From assembly GCA_019636495.1 (NCBI GenBank), contig JAHBXL010000002.1, forward strand, positions 210,228 through 274,227: DNA of 64,000 nt, given 5' to 3'. The DNA is from Phycisphaeraceae bacterium. GTDB lineage: Bacteria > Planctomycetota > Phycisphaerae > Phycisphaerales > UBA1924. The notes under the pieces are model-generated. The model was not told the DNA's origin. It ran no database searches and was given only the letters and a program-made list of their open reading frames with translations. The position numbers were made by a program, and so were the translations under genes. Within the stretch, counting starts at the first letter, position 1; every line of letters begins with the position of its first letter. This document shows, one piece after another, positions 16,218-26,555 of this stretch.

Positions 16218-18860
16218 CTACGGCACCGCCCCCCGAATCTCCGACGCCCTGGCCGCATCCCCCCTGGCCTCGTGCCACTTCGCGGCACGCTCCGCCGCTT
16301 GCCGCGTGCGCAGGTGCGCGGCCCCGAGCACATCGCGGATCTTTGTCCAACTTTCCGTCACCAGCGTCCCCGCCTCATCGAGCCGCCCCTGCGCCATCAG
16401 GCATCCGCCCAGCGCGCTCTCCGTCTGCGGGATCCGCCAATCCGCGGCGGGCAACTTGGCCCGGAAGATGTCCAGGGCGCGCCGCAGGTGCCCCTCCCCC
16501 TCGGCCGCGCGGCCCGATTCCGTCAGCACACGCCCAAGCAGCAACTCGCACTTGCCCACCTCCGCGTGACCCGCAGGCAGAACCGCCGCCGCCTTCTCCA
16601 GCGCCTCGCGCGCCAGCGGTTCCGCCGCGGCAAAGTCCTGCTTGTCATTCAGCAGGTTTGCCAGGCTGAGAAGATCAACAAACACGTCTGGCGCTTTCGC
16701 CTTCCGCGCGATCTCCAGCGCCTCGCGCAACAGCAACTCCGCGCCATTCAGGTCGCCCTTATCTTGCAGCAGCAGCGCGACGTTCCCGATCGAGGCCAGC
16801 GTCTGCGGGTGGTCGTTGCCGAGCAACTTCCGCCGGATCGCCAGCGCCTCGCGCGCTGCGGGCTCGGCATCGGCGAACCGCCCGCGCTGACGAAGCATCT
16901 CGCCGAGATTGCCCAGCGTGTTCGCCACGTCCGGGCTCTCCTGCCCCAGCGCGGCCCGCTGCGACGTGATCGCCTCGCGGAACTTCGACTCCGCCTCGTC
17001 ATACTTCCCCCGCTCCTGCAACACCGCCGCGAGGTTGTTGATCGTGTTCGCGATATCCGGATGATTCGCCACGAGCGTCGCCCGCTGGGCCGCCAGCGCG
17101 GCGGCGAAACTCGCCTCCGCCTCGTCCAGCCTCCCCATGTCGCGCTCAACGAGCCCGAGGTTGTTCCGCACCGCCGCGGTCGCCGCGTGCTGCGCGCCGA
17201 ACAACTTCGTCCTCAGGTCCAGAGCCTCGCGCAGTTCGCGCTGCGCTTCCTCGCGCCGACCCTGCTGCCGATACAGCAGACCCAGGTTGTTCTTCGTATC
17301 GGCGATATCCGGGTGATCGGCCGGCAAGAGCGCCAGCCGCTTCTTCATCGCCTCCAGCAGTTGCGTCTCGGCCTTGTCATAAATCCCCAGCGCGGTATAC
17401 GTCCGCCCCATCGTGTTGCGGATCGCCGACTCGACCGCCGGCTCGTTGGCCAGCGCGGGCAGCACGCGGATCGAACTCTGGTCCAGCACCTCGCGCACCG
17501 TCACATCACGCTTGTTCAGCCGCGAGGGATCGACCGCGCTCAGCACCCGCTCCAGAAACGAGTTCACCTCCTCCGCGATCTTCCTCGCTCGGTTCGCATC
17601 ATCGCGCTCGCTGATCGCCTGCTTCTCCGCCGCCAGCGCACGCACCAGCCCATACCCCGTCCCCGCCACCGCCAGCACCAGCGCCGCCGCCAGCGCGGTG
17701 CCCGCCCCCACGCCGAACTTGTGCCGACGCACAAACTTGCCCGCCTTGTACACCGCGCTCGGCGGCCGCGCCACCACCGGCTCGTTGTTCAGGAACCGCG
17801 TCACATCCGCCGCGAGGTCCCCAGCCGTCTGATACCGCCGCGTCCGATCCTTTTCCATCGCGTGCTGCGTGATCCAATCCAGATCACCCGCCAGCAGCCG
17901 CACCAGCGTCTTCGGGTCCGACTTCCGCTTCTGCGCGGCGTCGCTCTGCCGTGCGCCAAGGCTCGAGAGCCGCGTCGGCAGCCGCGGCGGGTCCTGATCA
18001 CGGATGATCTTCAGGATCCCCTCATACCCCGCCTCGCGCAGCGTCTTGCTGTCAAACGGAAGCACACCCGCCAGCAACTCGTACAGCACAACGCCCAGCG
18101 AGTACACATCCGTCCGCGTGTCAATATCCAGCCCCGTTGTCCCCGCCTGCTCCGGAGACATGTACTCCGGCGTCCCGATCATCCGGCCAGTCTCGGTAAA
18201 GAGCGTCTTCTCCGTCAGCCGCTTGCTCACCGCCTTCGCCACGCCGAAGTCGATCACCTTCGGCACAGGCTTCTCATCCTGAAGCATCACCAAAATGTTC
18301 GAAGGCTTCAGGTCGCGGTGAATGATCCCCTTCTGGTGCGCGTGCTGCACAGCCATGCACACCGGCACGAACAACTCCAGCCTCTCCCGCGGCGTCAATC
18401 GCTGCGTGTCGCAGTAGTCCGTCAGCGGCACGCCCGGCACGTGCTCCATCGCAAAGTACGGACGGCCCGTGGGCGTGAGCCCCGCATCCAGAAACTTCGC
18501 GACGTTGGCGTGATCCATCAGCGCCAGAGCCTGCCGCTCGGCCTCGAAGCGGGCCAGCACTTCCTTGCTGTCCATCCCGAGTTTGATGACCTTCAGCGCG
18601 ACCCGCCGCTCCACCGGCACGCGCTGCTCCGCAAGGTACACGACGCCGAAGCCGCCCTCGCCAAGCGTCTGCAAGATCTTGTACGGTCCGATCTGCGAGC
18701 CGGGGCCATCTTCGTACATCGCCCCGCCGACCGACCCCCCGCCCCCGCCGCTTCCCCCGCCATCTGATGTCGGCGCATGCGGCGATGAGCCCGAGCCGCC
18801 GCGCGGAGCAGGCGTTTGCGCTGGCCTCGAAGGCTGGTCCGAAGTGGGGCGTTCTTCCAT
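16218..18860 (-). CDS. Ser/Thr protein kinase with tetratricopeptide repeats
   Basis: An 880-residue Hanks-type kinase. After a Gly/Ser/Pro-rich N terminus comes the kinase domain: glycine loop GEGGFGVVY (67-75), ATP-binding Lys90 in VALKV, catalytic HRDLKPSN (Asp183), DFG (204-206) and GTPEYMSPEQA. A single transmembrane helix (about 415-440, ALAAALVLAVAGTGYGLV) follows. The C-terminal half is a series of TPR units of about 42 residues with recurring NNLGLLYRQQGRREEA-like and NTINNLAAVLQERGKYDEA-like sequences, probably a periplasmic sensor or docking arm. The ATG at 18860 has GGAG upstream; an upstream extension has atypical sequence. Large kinase-TPR fusions are typical of planctomycetes. 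The substrate is unknown. Confidence 0.9.
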   Translation of the reverse strand: MEERPTSDQPSRPAQTPAPRGGSGSSPHAPTSDGGGSGGGGGSVGGAMYEDGPGSQIGPYKILQTLGEGGFGVVYLAEQRVPVERRVALKVIKLGMDSKEVLARFEAERQALALMDHANVAKFLDAGLTPTGRPYFAMEHVPGVPLTDYCDTQRLTPRERLELFVPVCMAVQHAHQKGIIHRDLKPSNILVMLQDEKPVPKVIDFGVAKAVSKRLTEKTLFTETGRMIGTPEYMSPEQAGTTGLDIDTRTDVYSLGVVLYELLAGVLPFDSKTLREAGYEGILKIIRDQDPPRLPTRLSSLGARQSDAAQKRKSDPKTLVRLLAGDLDWITQHAMEKDRTRRYQTAGDLAADVTRFLNNEPVVARPPSAVYKAGKFVRRHKFGVGAGTALAAALVLAVAGTGYGLVRALAAEKQAISERDDANRARKIAEEVNSFLERVLSAVDPSRLNKRDVTVREVLDQSSIRVLPALANEPAVESAIRNTMGRTYTALGIYDKAETQLLEAMKKRLALLPADHPDIADTKNNLGLLYRQQGRREEAQRELREALDLRTKLFGAQHAATAAVRNNLGLVERDMGRLDEAEASFAAALAAQRATLVANHPDIANTINNLAAVLQERGKYDEAESKFREAITSQRAALGQESPDVANTLGNLGEMLRQRGRFADAEPAAREALAIRRKLLGNDHPQTLASIGNVALLLQDKGDLNGAELLLREALEIARKAKAPDVFVDLLSLANLLNDKQDFAAAEPLAREALEKAAAVLPAGHAEVGKCELLLGRVLTESGRAAEGEGHLRRALDIFRAKLPAADWRIPQTESALGGCLMAQGRLDEAGTLVTESWTKIRDVLGAAHLRTRQAAERAAKWHEARGDAARASEIRGAVP

Positions 18861-19212
18861 GCCTGCTCCGCTCGCACTCGTTGCTCTCCCCCACCGTTCC
18901 CTGCGCACATTCGGCCCCGCGCGCAACCTCTCAGCCGCCCAGCATACCCGATTTTCTTCGCGCCAAGTACACCCGACCATGACCATCAATCCGCTAAGTC
19001 CAGCATTCGCAGGAACTTCGGCCTCTCTCTTACTCGCCGACGCCGCGCCGCAATTGAAGCAACTTCCAGCGAATGGTGCTTTGGCGCACGCGGTTTGCGC
19101 TTTATCATGAGGTCAAGACCGCACAGTGATTTGCGCTCTCCAAGACCCGCGAGCGCTTTCTTCTCGTCTTGTGCTCACCCGTTTGGGGGAACATTCTCCT
19201 GGAGGCTACCCC
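18861..19212. other. Divergent intergenic region, no gene seen
   Basis: This 352-bp gap separates the leftward kinase gene from the rightward giant surface-protein gene and must carry both promoters. The part from about 19080 to 19170 is less GC-rich than its flanks. I see no convincing -35/-10 pair, hairpin or small gene. A ribosome-binding GGAGG lies at 19201-19205 just before the next gene. Confidence 0.5.
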
Positions 19213-22200
19213 ATGGCAGGACACGCGGGTCGTTCGCCGACGATGCATCGCTCTCGCGAGCGCGCCCTGCGCGCTGCCTCAGGATGCGCTCGCGGCCTGA
19301 TTCACGCCGAGTGCGCTGCCGAGCAACTCGAACCCCGGATCCTCCTCGCCGCGGTCATGTGGGACGGCGGCGGCGATGGCTCCTCGTGGAGCGACCCGGC
19401 CAACTGGTCCGGCGACCGTCTGCCGCGCCCGCGAGATGTCGTCGTCATCGGCGCGGATGCCTCCATCAACATCGGCGGCAAGGGCGAGCGCATCACCGTG
19501 CGCCGGCTCGAAAGCCAGGGCTCGCTCACGCTCCTCGGCGGTTCGCTCCGCACCAGGGGCGCGATGCTCCTCGATGGCGAGATCAACGTTCTTGCCAACT
19601 CGACGCTCGCCGCGGGCAAGCGATTCCACCTCGGCGCGGTCACACAGGGCGATGGCGCGCGCCTCGTGCTGCGCGGCGGCAGCATCTTCGTCGACCAGAA
19701 CGCACACATCTCCGGCCTCTCCCGCTTCAGCGCTCTCGCGCCCGATGAACTCTGGTTCGCAGGATCCGTGGTTGCGCCGATGATCACCCTCGATGGCGGC
19801 GACTCCTCGCGCACCATCATCACCGGCCTCCTCGACGCCTCCAACCAGCGCCCCCGCGATCCCGCGGGCTCCATCCACGTCTTCGGCGGCGAAATCTACG
19901 TCCATGGCGCCACCATCGACGCCCGCGGCCGTTTCGACGGCGGCCAGGTCCGCATCGGCGGCGACTACTCCGGACAGGGCGACCTGCCCCGCGCCCAGCG
20001 CGTCTACATTGATGCCGACACCGTCATCCGCGCCGATTCCAAACGCGAGGGCGATGGCGGAACCGTCATCGTCTGGTCCGATGCGCGCACCATCTTCGAT
20101 GGACGCATCTCCGCTTCCGCCGGACGACTCGGCGGCGATGGCGGACTCATCGAGACTTCTTCCAAGGGTCTCCTCAGCATCCGCACCGGTCTGGCCTCCG
20201 CCCTTGCACGCCGCGGCGAGGGCGGCCTGTGGCTCCTCGACCCCTACGACATCCTGATCGCCAACACCGCGAACTTCAACATCACGATCACCCCCGGCGA
20301 CCCGACCGTGTTCATGGCCACCGGCGCGGAAGCGACAGTCAGCACCGCGAGCATCACCGCCGCGCTCAACACCGGCACCAGCGTCACCATCACCACCGAG
20401 GGCGATGGCGGCGGCGCGGGCGACATCTTCATCTTCGACGACATCATCAAGACCGCGGGTGGCGCAGCCACGCTGACGTTCAACGCGGACAGAAACGTCA
20501 CGCTCAACGCGAACATCTCTTCGAGTTCCGGTCTGCTGGATGTGGTCGTCCAGGCGGGAGGCGCTTTCGACGCACCGGTGGGGAGCATCAACACCAACGG
20601 CGGGCTGCTGCACCTCGTGGGCAACGAGATCAACCTCGGGGTCACCGCTTCCCTCGCCGCGGGGGATGGCCAGTTCGTGCTGGTCGCGGTCCAGAATGTG
20701 ACGCTCCTGGGCACCCTCAACACCTGGCCGGCGTACGGCGTCATCGAGTCAATCCACGGGAACATCAACGCAAACACGAGCATCTCCGCGGCGGGCGTGC
20801 AGTTGCGTGCGTACGAGGGGTCCGTGCAAGTGAGCGTGATCGAAGCGGCGACTCTGGTGATTGAAGCCGCGGACAACATCACGTTCGGTACGGGCAGCGG
20901 CGGGCTGATCACCGCCTATTCGTTTGTCGAAGCACACGCCGGCCGCGACGGCACGGGCTCCGTCCTGTTCAATCCGCTCGTCGAGGTCCACGCGTGGCAG
21001 GTGAGGCTGCGTGCCGGCGACGGCACGGGCGGGGCCGGCGCATCGGCCAGCGTCAATGTCATCGCAAACTCGCCGTTCTTCCGGAGCACTGCGGGCGGGG
21101 CGACCAGCCCGGAGTTCTTCACCATCCGCCAGGATGGCCACATCACCGATGCCCAGATCCCCGGCCCGGCCTCGTTCGGCGGCGGGCTCCTCCCGCAGAA
21201 TATCTCGCTGCGATCCGATGATGGCGACCTGACCATCGGCTCCGCGGCCAAGGTCGCAGGCGTCGATCTCTCCGTCGGAACCAACAACACTCTGACCCTC
21301 GGCTCCCTCGGAAACCTCCTCGCACCCGCCCGACTCTTCTTCGATGTCACGCCCTCGCAGATCACCATCAGTACCGGCGTGAACGTCACCATGGCCGCGC
21401 TGACTCTCCCCGCCGATGTCGTCCTCGGCTCGATCAGTGTCAGCCTCCAGTCCAACTCCACCATCTCGATCTTCGGCACGGTCAACGGCGCGGGGGGCTT
21501 CGCTCTCAACTCGCCCGGCCTGAAGTCGCTCACCGGCGCCGTCGGCAACACCACGCCGCCCTCCAGTCTGCAAGTCGTCAACGGCTCCGTGCAGTTCTTC
21601 GACAACGTGACCGCGGGAATCATCTCCATCGGCCCCGCGGCCACGATCTTCAACAGCGTGACCATGACCGCGACGTCCTCGGGTCCGTTCTTCGGTTCGA
21701 CTCTCAGCATCAACGGCTCGGCCGAGTTGCACATACGCGGCGTCAGTCCCGCCTTCCTCGGCGGGTCCGACTCCGTCTCGGGCTCCGGCATCCTCTCGAT
21801 CGCCCCCGCGTCCAACGCCGCAACGATGGAAATCGGCGGCGCGTTCCTCGCCCCCACCGACATCGCCGCGATCGCCCAGGGATTCACGCGGGTCGAGTTC
21901 GGCTCCGGCATACAAGACGGCCCGGTCATCGTCGTCACCGACACATTCAGGAACCCGACGAGATTCCTCGTCCGCAACGGCCTCATCTACCACAACGCAC
22001 TCGCGTTCACTGCCCCCGGCGCGGGCGTCACCTTCGCCGCGAGCGGCTTTGGGTACGTGATCGCCAACGGCAACATCGAGACCCGCGGCGGGGTCATCGA
22101 AGTCGATGCGCCGTTTGTCGTGAACACCTCCGTCATCTACCTCAACACCACGCAGTTCGGCGCCGATGCCGGCGCGGATATCCGCCTGCTCGCAGAGGTC

Positions 22201-25200
22201 CTCGCCGGCGATGGCCTGTCGCCCTCCATCGAGTTCCGACTCGGCGCACTGAACACGCTCACGCTCGCGGCCGGAATCGGCACCGAGTACGAACCGTTCA
22301 ACTCGATGATCGTGTACGACGGCGCCGCCGCCCGCACCTGGGGCGACCTGTGGCTCGGGAGCCAGTTGACCTCGGGGCTGGGGATGGGCGCCCCGTTCGA
22401 GATCGCCGCCGATGTGCTCGTCTGGGTGTCGAACGCCTCGTTCCTGCACGGCATCCGCACCTTCGGCGGAGCGCATTCGCTCACCATGATCGGCGGCGGC
22501 GATGTCGAGATCCACGGCACCACGATGGTCGAGAACCTCGAAGTGCATTTCAGCGACGGCACCACCCACCTGAACGGCAACGTCATCGTCGGGAACTTCG
22601 CGCTCTTCAACACGATCCTCGACATCAACTGGTACATCACCATCTCCGCGTCCACCCTGAGCCTCATCCGGCCCGTGAGCGTGAACGACCTCAGCCTCGA
22701 ACTCATCGCCGACCACCTCAACATCGGCAGCACGATCTCGCCCGGCGGCCCGAACGCCACGCTCTCGATCAGCGCACGCACGCCATCGCAGACCGTGTCG
22801 CTCGCCGATCTCGACGAGGGCCTGTGGCTCACGTCGCTGGCGCTCCCACGCATCCTCGACGGGTTCGCGCTGATCCGTTTCGGCAGCCTCGACGCCACCG
22901 GAACGCTCTACATCGGCAACGCCACCTTCCTGGACCCGGTCCAGTTTGTCATGGCCGGCCCGGGCGGACGCATCGTGGTCAACGGCCCGTTGTCCGGCGT
23001 CGACAACGCCTCGTTCATGTTCATCGGCGCAGGTTCCACCACGGTGATCAACGGCGACATCAACACCGATGCCGCGCCGCTGATCTTCGACGATGCCGTG
23101 ATCATCGCGGCCGATGTGACCCTGAACACCGTGGGCGGCGGCGGCATCGGCGGCGACATCGAGTTCTACATGACCGTCGACAGCGAGACCGGCCAGACCC
23201 ACTCGCTCACACTCGCGGCCGGCTCGGGAACCGTGCGCTTCTTCGGCGCCGTGGGCGGGGCCCCCGGCGGAGTGCTCGGCTCGTTGACCGTCATCGGGGG
23301 CGGCGGTCAGGCGCTGGTGGCGGGCGGCCTCGTGAGCACGATGATCAACCAGACCTGGAACCGCCAGGTCGTGCTGGGCAATCACACCGTGCTCTCCGGC
23401 GGCACGGGCTCACTGAACATCAACGCCCCGATCGTCGCCGGGCCCTTCGATCTCACGCTCCAGGCCGACACCATCAACATCAACGGCGCGCTCTCGGGCA
23501 GCGGCAACCTCCGCATCGAGCCGTTCACCAACTCGCGAGATGTCTACATCTACTCCGTCCCCCTCGGCGGCGCGCTCTTCATCGACCCCGGCGAACTCGA
23601 CAACATCGAGGATGGGTGGGAATCCGTCACCTACGGAAAGGAGGGCGGCGATGCCCAGATGGTCGTCGGCGGCGGAGACTACCCCGACCCCACCCGCTTC
23701 GTCATGGACGGCGACTCCATGTCGTCTTCCATCACCATCGCGGGCGAGGTCAGCGGCACCGGCAACGGCACCATCACCATCCGCGGCGGCGGCTCAACCA
23801 CGCACCTCTGGGCCAACATCCGCACCCAGGGCAATGCCATCACCATCCTCGACCGCGTCATCCTGCACGGCCTGAACCTCAAACTCGATTCCACCTTCGG
23901 CGGCCTCTTCCCGATCGGCGGAAAGATCGAGGTCCACGACGACATCGACAGCCAGCCGGGCATGGAACGCTCACTCGAGATCGACGCCGGCGACGACGAA
24001 ATCGAACTCTTCGGCAAAATCGGAGACCGCTTCGACTCCCGACTCGGACAGTTCATCACCGGCCTCTTCAGCCGCGCCATCCTTCGCGGCGGGATCATCA
24101 AGACCATCGGCCAGCAACTCTACCAGGGCCCGGTGTTCGTCCCGCAGAGCCTGCTGCTGTCCACCCTCGGCGCGCCGATCATCTTCGAGGACGAAGTCGT
24201 CGGCGATGAGAACCTCACCATCGGCGACGGAACCGGCGAGACCACCTTCAACGATGAGTCCAACTTCGAGTCGCTCACCATCGAGTTCGGCAGCACGCGG
24301 ACCTTCAACGGCACCGTCAACATCGGCACGCTCACCGTCCTCGGCGGAATCGTGAACTTCAACGCCGATGGCAAGATCGGCGACGGAATCCTCGTCGCCG
24401 GCACGCTCTCCGGAACCGCCACCATCTTCATCGATGGCGAGTTCGATTGGGCCGGCGGCCTCGTCGAGGGCGACGGTCTGCTCGTCGTCCGCCCGGGCGG
24501 CGTCTTCAGTTTCGGCGGCGCATCCGAGCGCACCCTCGCACGAGACATCGAGGTCCTCGGCTCCCTCCTCTGGACCTCCGGCCACCTCTTCCTCCGAAGC
24601 GCAACCGTCTTCATCCTCCCCGGCGGCGTCTTCGAGGTCCGCTCCTCCGGCACCATGCTCCCCGCCGAGGGCGCCGATGGCGCGCTCGACAACGACGGCC
24701 TCATCATCCGCGAATCCCCCGGCGCCGCGGCGTTCGTCGGGCTCGCCGTCACCAACACCGGCGAGATCCGAATCGCCGATGGCTCTCTCAAGATCACTCC
24801 CGACGGCGGGACCTTCACCAACAACGGCCTCATCGATCTCGGGCCCGCCGGCTCGCTCATCGTCCGCGGCGACTACATCCAGGCCGCCGGCGCGACACTC
24901 GCCATCCGGATCGCCGGCACCGGTGTCGCCGAGTTCGGCAGGCTCATCGTCCTCCTCGGCGGCGCGGCCCTCGGCGGAACCGTCTCCACCTCGTTCGTCA
25001 ACGGATTCGTCCCGCAGGCCGGCGGCGAGTTCCGCTTCCTGCAGAGCGTCACCCGCACCGACGTCTTCGCCATCGAGAACCTCGAGCCCCCGCCGCCGAA
25101 TCTCCGCGCCGACATCGAGTACGACCCCGATGGCGCGCGGCTCGTCATTTCCCCCGGCCTCCGCGCCGATTCGGACAACGACGGCCATCTCACCGTCCAG

Positions 25201-25314
25201 GACATCTTCCACTTCCTCACCCAGTGGTTCGCCGGAAACGCCGACTTCGACGGCGATGGACAGACCACCATCGACGACCTCTTCGCCTTCCTCGCGTCGT
25301 GGTTCGCCGGCTGA
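19213..25314 (+). CDS. Giant LEPR-XLL surface protein with dockerin-like C terminus
   Basis: A 2033-residue predicted surface or secreted protein. The ATG at 19213 has GGAGG seven bases upstream. Near the N terminus is AEQLEPRILLA (LEPR-XLL motif, about residues 37-46), seen at the start of very large planctomycete surface proteins. Residues ~46-370 resemble the haemagglutination domain of two-partner-secreted adhesins (VYIDADTVIRADSKREGDGG, VIVWSDARTIFDGRISA, GEGGLWLLDPYDI). The bulk is low-Cys, beta-helix-like repetition rich in Gly, Asn, Thr and Ile. The end carries two EF-hand-like loops (DSDNDGHLTVQDIF and DFDGDGQTTIDDLF), each followed by a WFAG motif, like a dockerin or anchoring tail. 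No TpsB-type transporter is nearby. An adhesin or surface-layer role is inferred. Confidence 0.85.
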   Translation: MAGHAGRSPTMHRSRERALRAASGCARGLIHAECAAEQLEPRILLAAVMWDGGGDGSSWSDPANWSGDRLPRPRDVVVIGADASINIGGKGERITVRRLESQGSLTLLGGSLRTRGAMLLDGEINVLANSTLAAGKRFHLGAVTQGDGARLVLRGGSIFVDQNAHISGLSRFSALAPDELWFAGSVVAPMITLDGGDSSRTIITGLLDASNQRPRDPAGSIHVFGGEIYVHGATIDARGRFDGGQVRIGGDYSGQGDLPRAQRVYIDADTVIRADSKREGDGGTVIVWSDARTIFDGRISASAGRLGGDGGLIETSSKGLLSIRTGLASALARRGEGGLWLLDPYDILIANTANFNITITPGDPTVFMATGAEATVSTASITAALNTGTSVTITTEGDGGGAGDIFIFDDIIKTAGGAATLTFNADRNVTLNANISSSSGLLDVVVQAGGAFDAPVGSINTNGGLLHLVGNEINLGVTASLAAGDGQFVLVAVQNVTLLGTLNTWPAYGVIESIHGNINANTSISAAGVQLRAYEGSVQVSVIEAATLVIEAADNITFGTGSGGLITAYSFVEAHAGRDGTGSVLFNPLVEVHAWQVRLRAGDGTGGAGASASVNVIANSPFFRSTAGGATSPEFFTIRQDGHITDAQIPGPASFGGGLLPQNISLRSDDGDLTIGSAAKVAGVDLSVGTNNTLTLGSLGNLLAPARLFFDVTPSQITISTGVNVTMAALTLPADVVLGSISVSLQSNSTISIFGTVNGAGGFALNSPGLKSLTGAVGNTTPPSSLQVVNGSVQFFDNVTAGIISIGPAATIFNSVTMTATSSGPFFGSTLSINGSAELHIRGVSPAFLGGSDSVSGSGILSIAPASNAATMEIGGAFLAPTDIAAIAQGFTRVEFGSGIQDGPVIVVTDTFRNPTRFLVRNGLIYHNALAFTAPGAGVTFAASGFGYVIANGNIETRGGVIEVDAPFVVNTSVIYLNTTQFGADAGADIRLLAEVLAGDGLSPSIEFRLGALNTLTLAAGIGTEYEPFNSMIVYDGAAARTWGDLWLGSQLTSGLGMGAPFEIAADVLVWVSNASFLHGIRTFGGAHSLTMIGGGDVEIHGTTMVENLEVHFSDGTTHLNGNVIVGNFALFNTILDINWYITISASTLSLIRPVSVNDLSLELIADHLNIGSTISPGGPNATLSISARTPSQTVSLADLDEGLWLTSLALPRILDGFALIRFGSLDATGTLYIGNATFLDPVQFVMAGPGGRIVVNGPLSGVDNASFMFIGAGSTTVINGDINTDAAPLIFDDAVIIAADVTLNTVGGGGIGGDIEFYMTVDSETGQTHSLTLAAGSGTVRFFGAVGGAPGGVLGSLTVIGGGGQALVAGGLVSTMINQTWNRQVVLGNHTVLSGGTGSLNINAPIVAGPFDLTLQADTININGALSGSGNLRIEPFTNSRDVYIYSVPLGGALFIDPGELDNIEDGWESVTYGKEGGDAQMVVGGGDYPDPTRFVMDGDSMSSSITIAGEVSGTGNGTITIRGGGSTTHLWANIRTQGNAITILDRVILHGLNLKLDSTFGGLFPIGGKIEVHDDIDSQPGMERSLEIDAGDDEIELFGKIGDRFDSRLGQFITGLFSRAILRGGIIKTIGQQLYQGPVFVPQSLLLSTLGAPIIFEDEVVGDENLTIGDGTGETTFNDESNFESLTIEFGSTRTFNGTVNIGTLTVLGGIVNFNADGKIGDGILVAGTLSGTATIFIDGEFDWAGGLVEGDGLLVVRPGGVFSFGGASERTLARDIEVLGSLLWTSGHLFLRSATVFILPGGVFEVRSSGTMLPAEGADGALDNDGLIIRESPGAAAFVGLAVTNTGEIRIADGSLKITPDGGTFTNNGLIDLGPAGSLIVRGDYIQAAGATLAIRIAGTGVAEFGRLIVLLGGAALGGTVSTSFVNGFVPQAGGEFRFLQSVTRTDVFAIENLEPPPPNLRADIEYDPDGARLVISPGLRADSDNDGHLTVQDIFHFLTQWFAGNADFDGDGQTTIDDLFAFLASWFAG

Positions 25315-25337
25315 TCGCCCCGCCCATCGTTTCCACT

Positions 25338-26489
25338 TCACGCCTCGGCGCGCTCGATCCACCCCCCGCCCAGCACCACCTCGCCGTCGTACAGCACGAC
25401 CGCCTGCCCCGGCGCAACGGCTTCCTGCGGTTCGTCGAATCGAACCTCCGCGCAGCCGCCCTCCCCCACGCACACCCGCGCGCCCACTGGCTGCGCGTTG
25501 TACCGCACCTTCGCCCCGCACCCCACCCACTCGCCCGCCCGCGGCACATCCACAAGCCAGTTCATCTCCCGCGCAAAGAGACCGCGCCGCAGCAGAGCCT
25601 CCCGCGGGCCGATCGTCACCGTGTTCGCGCCCGCGTCCTTGTCCACCACAAACACCGGGTGCCCCAGCGCGACGCCTACGCGCCGGCGCTGCCCGATGGT
25701 GAACCGGTGCTGACCCTCGTGCTCGCCCACCTTGTGCCCCGAAGTGTCGAGAATGTCGCCGCGACGCTGCGCCCCCTCCACGCGCCGCTCCACCAGCCCC
25801 GCATAGTCGTTGTCCGGCACGAAGCAGATCTCCTGCGAGTCCGGCTTGTCGAAGGTCGGCAGGCCCAGTTCCTTCGCCAGCGCGCGCACCTCCGCCTTGC
25901 GCATCCCGCCGATCGGCAGCAGCGTGCGCTCCAGCCGCTCCCTTCGCATCCCGAACAGCGCGTACGACTGGTCCTTCGAGACATCCAGCCCGCGCATCAG
26001 CCGCGCCGCGCCGTCCGTGCCACGCTCCACACGCGCATAGTGACCCGTCGCCACACGCGATGCGCCGATCTGCTCCGCGTACTCGTGCAGTCTTCCGAAC
26101 TTCAGCCAGTCGTTGCAGCGCACGCACGGGTTGGGCGTCCGCCCCGCGCTGTACTCATCCACGAAGTACTCGATGATCCGGTTGAAATCCCGCTTGAAGT
26201 TCACAACATAGAACGGCACGCCCAACTCCGCGCTCACCAGCCGCGCATCCGCCGCATCGTTGATCGAGCAGCACCCGCGATGCCCGATCCGAACCTTCTC
26301 CGGGGCGCACGCGATCTGCCGGTCATCAAACTCAACCGGCGCGTCCAGTTCCTCGCCCGGCGAGCCCAGACGCATGAAGCACCCCACCACCTCCCACCCC
26401 TCGCGCAGCAGCAGCGCCGCGGCGACGGATGAATCCACGCCGCCCGACATCGCCACCAGCACCTTGCCCTTGTCCGCTGCGCCCTTCAT
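25338..26489 (-). CDS. mnmA: tRNA-specific 2-thiouridylase
   Basis: A 383-residue enzyme that puts the 2-thio group on the wobble uridine of Lys, Glu and Gln tRNAs. It shows the PP-loop VAMSGGVDSSVAA near the N terminus, GCCSINDAADAR, NPCVRCNDWLKFG with the first catalytic Cys, ATGHYARV, SKDQSYALFGM, DSQEICFVPDND with the second catalytic Cys, and the central-domain GQHRFTIGQRRRVGVALGHPVFV. The last ~60 residues form the C-terminal beta-barrel. The ATG at 26489 is preferred over a TTG two codons upstream. Length and motifs are normal. Confidence 0.95.
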   Translation of the reverse strand: MKGAADKGKVLVAMSGGVDSSVAAALLLREGWEVVGCFMRLGSPGEELDAPVEFDDRQIACAPEKVRIGHRGCCSINDAADARLVSAELGVPFYVVNFKRDFNRIIEYFVDEYSAGRTPNPCVRCNDWLKFGRLHEYAEQIGASRVATGHYARVERGTDGAARLMRGLDVSKDQSYALFGMRRERLERTLLPIGGMRKAEVRALAKELGLPTFDKPDSQEICFVPDNDYAGLVERRVEGAQRRGDILDTSGHKVGEHEGQHRFTIGQRRRVGVALGHPVFVVDKDAGANTVTIGPREALLRRGLFAREMNWLVDVPRAGEWVGCGAKVRYNAQPVGARVCVGEGGCAEVRFDEPQEAVAPGQAVVLYDGEVVLGGGWIERAEA

Positions 26490-26555
26490 GACCAATGGTA
26501 GAAAGGCCGACGCGAATCGCCCCGCCCCCCCCGCCCCCCCGCCCCCCCGTCACGC

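Noticed and set aside
16272..18767. Long plus-strand open frame opposite the kinase gene
   Set aside because: It is the antisense of clear kinase-TPR coding sequence; its translation is Arg/Pro/His/Leu-rich, as expected for shadow frames in high-GC DNA.
20749..23385. Very long minus-strand frame inside the giant surface-protein gene
   Set aside because: The plus strand gives a coherent protein with LEPR-XLL and EF-hand ends; the minus frame is a shadow.
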